Positions 55,901 to 64,000 of a stretch of DNA of 64,000 nucleotides are shown piece after piece (within the stretch, counting starts at the first letter, position 1; each line of letters begins with the position of its first letter). Below the pieces are notes generated by a model. The model was not told the DNA's origin. It did not search any database and saw only the letters and a program-made list of their open reading frames with translations. The translations under genes were made by a program, and so were the position numbers. The stretch is taken from the NCBI RefSeq assembly GCF_030936135.1, contig NC_082620.1, forward strand, positions 2,542,001-2,606,000, in the 5' to 3' direction. The DNA comes from Gavia stellata (lineage: Eukaryota; Chordata; Aves; Gaviiformes; Gaviidae).

Positions 55901-58509
55901 AATTTTATTCCCTGCCAAAACGCTGAATCCTTCCTCCTCCGCATGAGCCTCCCATGCGCTGATCTGTTGCCTCTGAACCGCAGGGACCTGCCTTTGAATC
56001 CAACGGCTTGGAGGGTTGCTCTTTTAAGGATGCTTGACCCTCTAAACCCCCCAAGCTGGTGGGCTAGTACCGGGGCCCCTGCAGCACCTACCCTGAGAGC
56101 CGTGGCCAGACCTGCCCTTGCCTCTATCCTCTTGAAGGGAAGAGAGGAGAAGAACCCTCCCAAACCCGGCGGCAACATGGATCCATCACTCTCCCCATCT
56201 TGCATTCGTGCTGCTTAAAGCCAAGAGGCGGCTGGACACAAATTGCATCCCTGGACCCATCGTGGGTACCACGGCTCCACGGGAGCCTGGCCGAGTCGTT
56301 CTCCGTGATGGGCAGCTTTCACCATGGTGCAGCAAAGTCCCTTCGCCGGCTCCAGCACAGCCCAGCGATACCCAGGCTGGAGCTGGGAGCTTCGTTATCT
56401 GCCGTAATTCGTAGCAGACCGTGGGCACCAGAGGTGCTGTCAGGACTGTGGCTTCCAGAAGCTGATGGGAAGAAGAGGAGGAGACAGGGAGGAGAAGTTG
56501 GGAGTGGACATTTTTCAACCAAAAGCTCATTTGTTCCTAGAAGTCAGTGGCGTTCCCAGGGGGAAATACAAGTTCCAGGTTTTGGGGTTTTTTTATTAAT
56601 TTTTTTATCTTTAATTTTCTGCTGGAGAAAGGCCCCGCTTCTGGTTGGACTTAGACTGGTTTTGTCCGGGGGCTTAGAAAAATCAAAGGAAATGCAGTTG
56701 ATTCACAGACACAGGGGTTTTGGCTCCTCCGCCGAGGAGGGATGGGTAAGAAGGGGAGTGTGAGTGTAAGAGCTGAAAACTGTCCAGCTGCAGAGAGTTG
56801 GGAAACAGTTGGGAAATGTGGAAATACGGGAAAGGGTGTTTCCTTCTGAGACAAAGCATCTTTTCTTTGAAACCTTCCCATGGGGAAAAGCATCCCCTCC
56901 ATTCCCTAGCAAAGTGCCATGAGCAGGAATCTGCTTTGCACCGCATCTTTTGCTTTTTTCTGAGCAGAGCTGGTAGAGATCGGGAGTATTTTAGCTCACG
57001 AGCAAAACCTACCTCTTGTTTTCTGCCTTCCTTCAGCTCCCTGCCTACCACGACCCCCTCTGCTCCCCGTGACTTTACCAGAGCCGGGTTTATTCCTGGG
57101 CACGTGCACCTCAGCCCTCCTGGGGTTACTAGTGAGCTGTTTTCTGATCCCCTGGTTTTCCAAAAAGACCCAGGCTGACTCCCAGGAGCTTCCCGGCGCT
57201 CTGTTAAGCTGGAGTCATCGGCAAAATGAGCGTCCCCCCGCTACTTTGGGGGCTCCTGGAGTCAACAGGTCCCTTCTTCCAGATTCAGGAGTGAGCGGCA
57301 TTGGCACAGCCCTTCCATCCCTTTGGCTTTCAGGGAAGGAAGAGGGGGTGAAGCAGGAGACCCTGTTTCGGAGCCCAACGCTGCTCTCACCGCTGCTCTC
57401 GCTTCTCCAGCCCCGACCTACACCGTGCACGCTGCCGGCGCCTCTGCCCAGCTGCTCTGCCGGCTTGGTGTCGGAGGATGCTCCAGGACGGTCCGTGCCG
57501 GGACACGAAGTGGGTGAGTCTCCTCAAACCTGCCGCCTGGGACCCCGGCAGGCGTGGGGACGCTCGCCGTCACCACCCCGCACCCTGCAGAAGGAGCTGG
57601 GTGCCCTCACCCCCAGCCCTCCCGCTTCACTCTCTGCCAACCTGGGAGGCATCGAGCTTGCCGCCCGGCCCCGGTGGTGTTGGACAAGCTTTTCTGCAGG
57701 ATCCAGCCGGCAACAGCTCCACGGATCAAGTGCCTACGGAGGGAATCACATACCGTCACCTCCAGCGTGGCTGCAATGCCCGTGGAGCCTGTCCGAAACC
57801 TGTTGCCTTTCGCTCCCTCCCTCGGCGTGTAGCAGCCTTGCCGTGTTTCAGCAGGTTCCTGCTTTGTGTCTGTGTGTCCGGGGGGAAGACGGGAGGGAAA
57901 CCGGTGCTGGGAACCACAAGCATCCCTCCGCTCTCTGCTCTCGGTGTCACTTCTCCGGGGTCCCAGCGCGGCGATGCTCGGCAGCACTGCGGGTTTGCCA
58001 TCCGGGTGCCTTGGTGCAGTCGTGTTCTCTGTTGCAGAAGTGTTGTTGTCCCAGTAAATCACAGCCTGCTTGACTGCCCGACACGAGTCCTCTCTTTTGG
58101 GGTGGGTTTCCCAGGGCTGTGCCTGCCCTCTTCCCCGGGGGCATCCCAGCTGGCTGGAGCATTGCGTGGGCTGTCCAAAAAAATCCCATCCTACTTTTAC
58201 GCGTGAGTTAAGATCTGGATTTCAGAGGGGAAGGAGCTTCCATCAGGTTCTGGGGAGTTGTGTTTTTGCAAAGCTCAAATTGCAAAGCCCTTTGTAAGCT
58301 GACAAATACGGGGTTTTAAAAACCAAGGGCGGTTGGGTTTAATTCTTCTATGAGGTAGAGAAGAGGAGCAGAGAAATCCTGCTACCATCTCGCTCTCTAA
58401 TATCAGGGCTTTCAGCATTTACCCTGTCACCCGGGCTGTTGGAAGGATGCCCAATTCCTTCTGCCTTCATCCTACACCTTCCTTGATTAGTGTTGTTATT
58501 ACAGGTATT

Positions 58510-58515
58510 AATAAA
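58510..58515 (+). terminator. distal candidate polyadenylation signal AATAAA
   Basis: Canonical hexamer 3.4 kb after the VWA5B1 stop codon. It would be used only if the 3'UTR is long. Confidence 0.2.
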
Positions 58516-60284
58516 GCAGCCGTCATGTTTTCCAACCCAAAGCAGGAGGTAGGTGCGATGTTGCCCCGTGTTTTCCTCTTCACAAGCAGGGACCTGCTCC
58601 CACACCCTCCTGCCTTTGGTCACCTATGTATATATACATATATTTAAAAAAAAAAAAGATAGTTATGTTCCCAATTGTCCCCTCTGGACCAGAGCAGAGG
58701 GGCTGGCTGTTCCCGTCTCGTCTCCCCCCAATCTGTGCCCACCAGGGAAGGGCACTGAGGCAGGGGTTGCTGATTGCTTTCTAATCCTCTTTCCCTTCCC
58801 AAATTCTCCGCCCCGTCCTAGTGGTGCCCATCTTTGCTGCACCCTTGGCAAAGCCCCGGGGATGGAAAACGCTGCTTTCCCCATCATCTCACCCCGGACC
58901 AAGCCACTGGGACCCACCGCATGCTAAAAAAGTGCCCGGCTATGCCTGCCCGCTGTGCCGCAGCAACGCTGATTTATTAGCTGGCCTTCGGTTGCCTAAT
59001 TGGGCCACTAATGAGAGTAGCTGCTAGGAGAGACTGGGAACTGCCATCTTCTCCGGGGACGGAGTGGCTCTCCCTAGGAGTGGGGATGGGTCTCTGCAGC
59101 CATGGCATCTCCGGAGGGTCCCCCTCAGCATCCCTCTTGGCATCCAAGGGGATTTTCACCCGGTTAAGTCATTGTCTTAAGCAAGGGTGCTCCGACGCTG
59201 TTGCCAGGGTGACTGCAAGTGCCTTATTAAGAGGAATTAGTTTGGATACAGTTGTCAGCCGTAGCTTAATAAATAAGCCCCTTTACGCTGTGTAAATAAA
59301 TATTTGCACGCAGCATCCGTGTGGGAAGGGAGAGGTTTCCCAGCCCCGGGCAGCGTCACGCCGCAATTGGCGCCGAGGGGCGTTTTGGGGAAAGAACCGG
59401 CCAAATTGGGGCAACCCTGGTGCAAAACTGCACGCCTGGGGCTGCCGGTGCAGGTCGCAGAGGGTTTATGGTGGATGGTGGGACCCCGCAGAGACCCCTC
59501 CGCATCCCCCCGCCCCGACACGCGCTGCGGACGGGAGATTTTGCTGCCAAACATCCCTGCCTGCCAGGGCCACGGCTCCTCCCGCACAGGGGCTCGTTAG
59601 CCAGCAACACAAGGAGCCCTTCCTTGCTTTGAAGGGTTATGAAACCTGCGGGAGAGGGGGAGGACAGGAGAGCTTAAAAAAGAGCCATCGTGTGTGTGTG
59701 TCCCCCCCCGCAACCCAGCCATCGCCTGCCGAAAAGGGCTGGCAACGCGCCGGCAGCCGTTCAAGCACAGATTGCGCCTCTGCCCCCGTCCGCCCGCCAA
59801 CCCCCCGCCGCCGGGCGATGCCGCGGGGCGGAGAACTTTGCTGGAAAATGAGCTTTTTAACAGCGTTCGCCATGCTTTCTTTGTGCCCCCCCCCCCCTTA
59901 CTGCTGAGGAAAGCAAGGGGCAGAGGCCACCGTGCAGCCGCAGCCACCCAAGAGCATCCGCAAAGTGGTCCAGGGCTGCTCCGGACCTCTCCAAATAGAT
60001 GCAGCCGAGCAACATCCATCTGCGATGCTTGGGAGGGGGTCAGCAGCCACCCAAACAAGCCCTCGCCCCCAAACCCCAGACCAGGGAGCAGCGTGGAGTT
60101 GTCTTATACTAACCACAAAATTGTTTTGCTTTGGGGATGTTTTTCCCCATCTTTTTCCCCATCCCGGAGCCCGGGCATGTCGGCGGGGGATGCGGCCGGT
60201 TGGTGCCGTGGGCTTCATCGCTCCCGAAATAGAGCTCAGGGGCAGCTTTTGGGTGTCGGAGGCATCTGAGCGAAGTCATGTGGA

Positions 60285-60425
60285 TGTTATGCAAGACTTG
60301 ATGATAGGTTGTAAACAGCTATTAAAGTGATTGACAGGCCCAGGATGAAGTATTGAGGGGGGGAAGAAGGGGAAAGATGAGTAATAATGATTAAAATAAT
60401 TAGCAAATCGAGACGTTCCATAAAT
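60285..60425. promoter_or_regulatory. candidate enhancer: clustered homeobox, TALE and forkhead motifs
   Basis: Within 140 bp are a forkhead site TGTAAACA (60310-60317), a PBX-MEIS/PREP decamer TGATTGACAG (60328-60337) and several TAAT/ATTA homeodomain cores (for example near 60380-60402), in an AT-rich patch inside GC-rich DNA. Such clustering is typical of developmental enhancers; conservation could not be tested. Confidence 0.3.
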
Positions 60426-63400
60426 TAGGGGAAAGCTCGGTGAGGGCGGAGGAAGGTGCGGTGAAGAAATCGTGTTCGAGCGCTCCCCCGAGCGGGGGGC
60501 CGGGTGGACGGGGAGGATGCTGGGGCCAATATTGAGTACCTAAAGTTTGGAAATGGCATTTTTGCCAAGCCTCCAGGCGCCAGGAAGACTTTGCTCCCTG
60601 AAAAACAGCTAAAAAGCAATTCCAGCTGAGATCTGGGAGATTTGGGTTCACCAAGCGTCACCAGATCCCAGCACCCCCAAAACCCAGCGGCTGAGCAGCC
60701 CGACGTGAGCAGCCCCGAGTTAATTAGGAGAAACAAGCAGATTATGGGGAAAACAGCTTCTATTTATATATAAATACTCCAGTAATCAGCAGCGAAGGGC
60801 AAGGGAAATCCAATAGAAATATGTGGCTGTTTAAGAAGCTTTTTGAGCAAAATGTTACACAATCGGTTGCATTTGCCCGGCTCTATCTCCAAGTCCCAGA
60901 AATTAAGGAAAAAAGAGAATGACCCCGTGTGCGGGGAAGGAGAAGGGATTTCCAGAGGCTTCTGCCCGTCGGATAAGGGGAGATGAGGAGTCCCGGGAGC
61001 CCCTAAATGCAGACCCCGTGGGGTGGATGCTGCTGCTGGAGCCCAGTGCCCACCAGCAGCTCCCTTTGACCCCAAACTCCCAAGCTTTGCACCCAAAATC
61101 AGCGAGCTCCGCGCCTTGCAACCCTGCCGAACGCACCGCAGAGGTAGCGTAGAAATACATACATATACGTGGAATTTCTTACATAAAAACACACCTATAG
61201 CTTTGCTGTGCTCTCAGGGGCACTCACGCCGATGCACGGCAGAAGCAAACCACGGCTGCTGTCAGTGGGCGCTGACAGGGCGCAGAAATAGCTGCCGGCC
61301 GCCCCGCGTTTTCGCACGCCGCCTTCGCCGCCTCCCGCAGCTCCGCTGTGCAGGAAAACGGAGGGTTTGGCGGGGTTTCGGCAGCCCCACACGTGCGCTT
61401 TGCTAGGCATCGCCTTAATAATGTTCATTATTATCACCAGCCTGTCCAATGCTCACCTTGGGGCTGGGAGCTCTTTAAGCACCTGGGGTTTGGGCACTTT
61501 GGGGTTGGGTTTTTTCCCCCCCATGCTCACACCCAGGACAGCTGCACTGAGTTTTTGTAATTTATTTATCCTGATAGCTATATAAGGCCTGAGGCTGAGG
61601 TTTGGGGTGTCTCAGAAGAGGGATGGGTGCATGCCTAGGGTCTTGGGGAGCCTGATCCTGCCAGTGAGCTGTGGCTGTCCCTGTTCCAGGGCTCTGCTTT
61701 TGGGGTGGCTGCTGTCCCCATAGTGCCATTCCCTAGCCCAGGTGAGGAAGGAGGTTGGCAATGTGTTCCTTTACGCTGCAAGGAGCTGGCATCACCACCC
61801 CAGGGTCACTGGTAAGTGTTTGTTTTGGCTCTGGGGGTGCCTGTGGCTTTGCAGTGTTGATTTTGGGGGTTGTGCTTAAATTGGGAGAATTGGGCCCCCC
61901 CTCTGCAATAGCCTTTTCTGGTTTTCTCTTTTTTTATGCCACCTGCGAAGCCACCTTTGCCGGGGGAAGCGTGCGCTGGGCTGGGACGCACGTGAGCGTG
62001 AGTCTTGCAAGCGCTCGTCCCCTCTGTGCGCAGCCTCTCAGGAGGTCCCTTTAATGGTTAAAATCATTAAATCTCCTGAACACACAGATATCATTGCAGA
62101 TGTTCAAAAAGCTAAGCTAAAGATCTGTGAGCTTCCCCTCTCCCTGGTCATTAAATTAGGGGCTTTTTTGTTGTTAACCCTTTCTGCGCACAAGGGAGGG
62201 AAGCAAGGGAATGCAGGTAGTGTGACAAATACGCGTGGGTTTGCAGTGTGGAAAGGTGTCGTGGCAAATGTGTGCGCTGACCCCAGCCCCAACACGCTGG
62301 TTAGAGGGGGCACAGCCCCTAAAAGTGCGATTACCCGGGCTGCGGGGTGCAAATCCCTGGGAAGAGGGGGTCTGGTTGGGGCTGCAGCTCCTTGCAGCCC
62401 TCTCTTGCCATGCGCTTGTGTGAGCCGATGAGATGAGCCGACACCAAAGCGCTGCGATGGGTAGAAACAACGTATTTTGGTGCATAAAGAGGGTGAGCCT
62501 CCCTGTGCAAAATTACTTGGGGTTTGGGCTGAATGCACCCCGTGGTTGCTGATGTGACCCTGGTTTAAAGGCAGTGTATATTCCTCCCGGGGTGGGAGCC
62601 GGGAGCCAAAGGCTGATCATTGTGTGCCGCTCCGCAGAGGCTCCCTGGGAGCGGGTGATGCTGCTCCCAGCCTGCCTGAGCCCTGCAAAGTGCTTCCCTG
62701 TCGCACACCCCTTCCTACTTGGTTAAAAGTCTTTAAAAATGGTCTTCCCTTGGGGATACCCCCAGTCCCGGGGCTGGAGGTGGAGGCAGATGAGTGCTGG
62801 ATGCTATAGAGCTGGTGTGCACGCTGCCTTTGGGGTTTTTACCACCCTTTCTCCCGGGCTCGAGCTGTGGCAGGTTGAATTCCTCCTTTTTTGGTTCTTC
62901 CCCAGCGAGGATGGTGAAGCAATGGGGTCGGTCATGCCACCGCGTTTAGGGACGGCTCCGGCTGCGGGATGTCCCTGCTGCGGGAAACGGGCTCAGGCCA
63001 TGGACCCCATCCCGCAGCACAGCTTCGGGGCCGTGGGCCCTGCTCGCTTTTCCTCTCTCCTTGGGGCTGCGGCACGCCGCTGTGGCTTATGCAAGCGCCG
63101 GGAGCCTTGTGTAACTGTGCCGCAGCCGGTGGGCACAGCCGTGGGGGCGGGCGGCTGCGGGGGCCCGGCGGCATCCCTATGCCCAGGAGCATCCATGCAC
63201 CCTCCTGGGCTCTCCCTCCTGCCTGCACCTTCCCTGGGTGTGGGGGTTTTTCCAGCATTTGGGGCTGTAGGATGAATGCTTTGGGGTCCTGTGGCTGTTT
63301 GCTTCTGGCTAGAGCCGGGAAATGCTATAGCAGGGCTCCGGATTTCCCAGCCAGGCTGGGAATTGAATTGGGAAGGCTGATACACCTGAAATGGGATGAT

Positions 63401-64000
63401 CGGGATCTGTGCCGGGCAGCATTTGTGTGCTGGGATGGGGGGCACCTCCCAAACCCCGCCGTGGGGGGGTGTCGCTGGGTTGCAGCCTCAGCCTCCCCTT
63501 GCACCTGCTCCTGGTGCAAAGTTGTTATTTTTATTAAAACCTGTTGTTTTGCTGTGCCGGGTGTCCTTCCGAGCCCCCTGCTTCCCCAGCACCCGCAGCC
63601 AATTTGGGGCTGATCCCGTTGCCATGGAAACCGGTTCAGGATGCTGCCGGGTCTCATCCTGCTCGCAGCGCGGGACAACTCGCCTTCTGCCTTTTCTTAA
63701 CCCGTGGCGTGGGGACGGTGTGTTAACCTGGGCAGTGAGGCTGGGGGTTCATCCCGGTGGGAGAAACCCGGGAGGTTAAACCCAGCGCGCAGCTCGGCTT
63801 TGCACCATGCTGGATCTTGCACGCCGCTCAAGCCAGCGTACAGCACTTGTTTGCTGTAAGGTTTTCCCCCCATGTATTTGTCTGGATCAGGTGAAAATAA
63901 CCCTTGGGCAGCTTTCCGAAGGCATTTCCTCCAAAATAAGCCCTGGCTCTTGCTGTTTTTCACCCTGCTGGGCATGTTATAGGATGCTGTGGTTTGGGAA

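Larger units (their letters stand above)
55901..64000. other. intergenic right flank of VWA5B1
   Basis: No recognised gene. Several GC-rich frames (334 codons at 57069-58073, 242 codons at 57478-58206) overlap each other in different frames and resemble nothing known. CAMK2N1, next in the human order, was not found and should lie further right. AT-rich blocks at 60285-60425, 61410-61440 and 62050-62110 contain developmental transcription factor motifs. Confidence 0.4.

Noticed and set aside
57069-58206. Overlapping 334- and 242-codon plus-strand frames after VWA5B1
   Set aside because: Two different frames are open over the same GC-rich DNA, with no recognisable domain and low-complexity Pro/Ser/Leu composition.
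55901-64000. CAMK2N1 expected next to VWA5B1
   Set aside because: No frame resembling the short CaMKII inhibitor was found on either strand. It probably lies beyond the right edge.
1-64000. CRISPR arrays, operons, phage or other prokaryotic systems
   Set aside because: The window is vertebrate nuclear DNA. The tandem arrays are direct minisatellites without repeat-spacer structure.

Overview
This window is vertebrate nuclear DNA, most likely from a bird. It has split genes with GT-AG introns, short introns in the GC-rich parts and CpG-rich promoters. A truncated CR1 LINE at 25461-25704 ends in the octamer-type tail typical of avian CR1 (ATTCTATG then ATTCTAT). Compactness and GC content would fit a microchromosome, but the species cannot be named from the sequence.

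From left to right: (1) 577-1043, minus strand, a probable promoter and first coding exon (signal peptide) of a secreted group II phospholipase A2 whose remaining exons lie left of the window. (2) 4215-9555, plus strand, UBXN10: a GC-rich promoter with an ETS site and an RFX X-box, a non-coding first exon, an intron carrying a 28-copy minisatellite, and one coding exon for a 292-residue UBX protein. (3) About 10.4-22.7 kb, minus strand, an intact 12-coding-exon DDX19 gene (DDX19B-like, 479 residues) with every DEAD-box helicase motif. A second minisatellite (period 60 bp) lies just upstream of its CpG-rich promoter. (4) 23.85-34.26 kb, no recognised gene: one CR1 fragment, pyrimidine tracts and a degenerate 33-bp repeat. 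(5) 34268-55067 plus 3'UTR, plus strand, VWA5B1 in 21 coding exons (1311 residues), with VIT and VWA domains and an intact MIDAS. (6) 56-64 kb, no recognised gene, with a few AT-rich blocks that look regulatory.

The order PLA2G2 - UBXN10 - VWA5B1 matches human 1p36.12. DDX19 between UBXN10 and VWA5B1 does not: the human DDX19A/DDX19B pair is on 16q22. The three main genes are independent housekeeping, ciliary or poorly known vertebrate genes, not an operon or a joint pathway. UBXN10 and DDX19 converge tail to tail. Exon junctions were placed by reading frame, splice consensus and remembered human orthologues; summed phases give uninterrupted frames for both DDX19 (1440 nt) and VWA5B1 (3936 nt). 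No CRISPR array, tRNA, rRNA, provirus or novel multi-gene system was seen. The less ordinary signals are the DDX19 placement, the two related minisatellites, a GC-AG intron in VWA5B1, and several clustered regulatory motifs.
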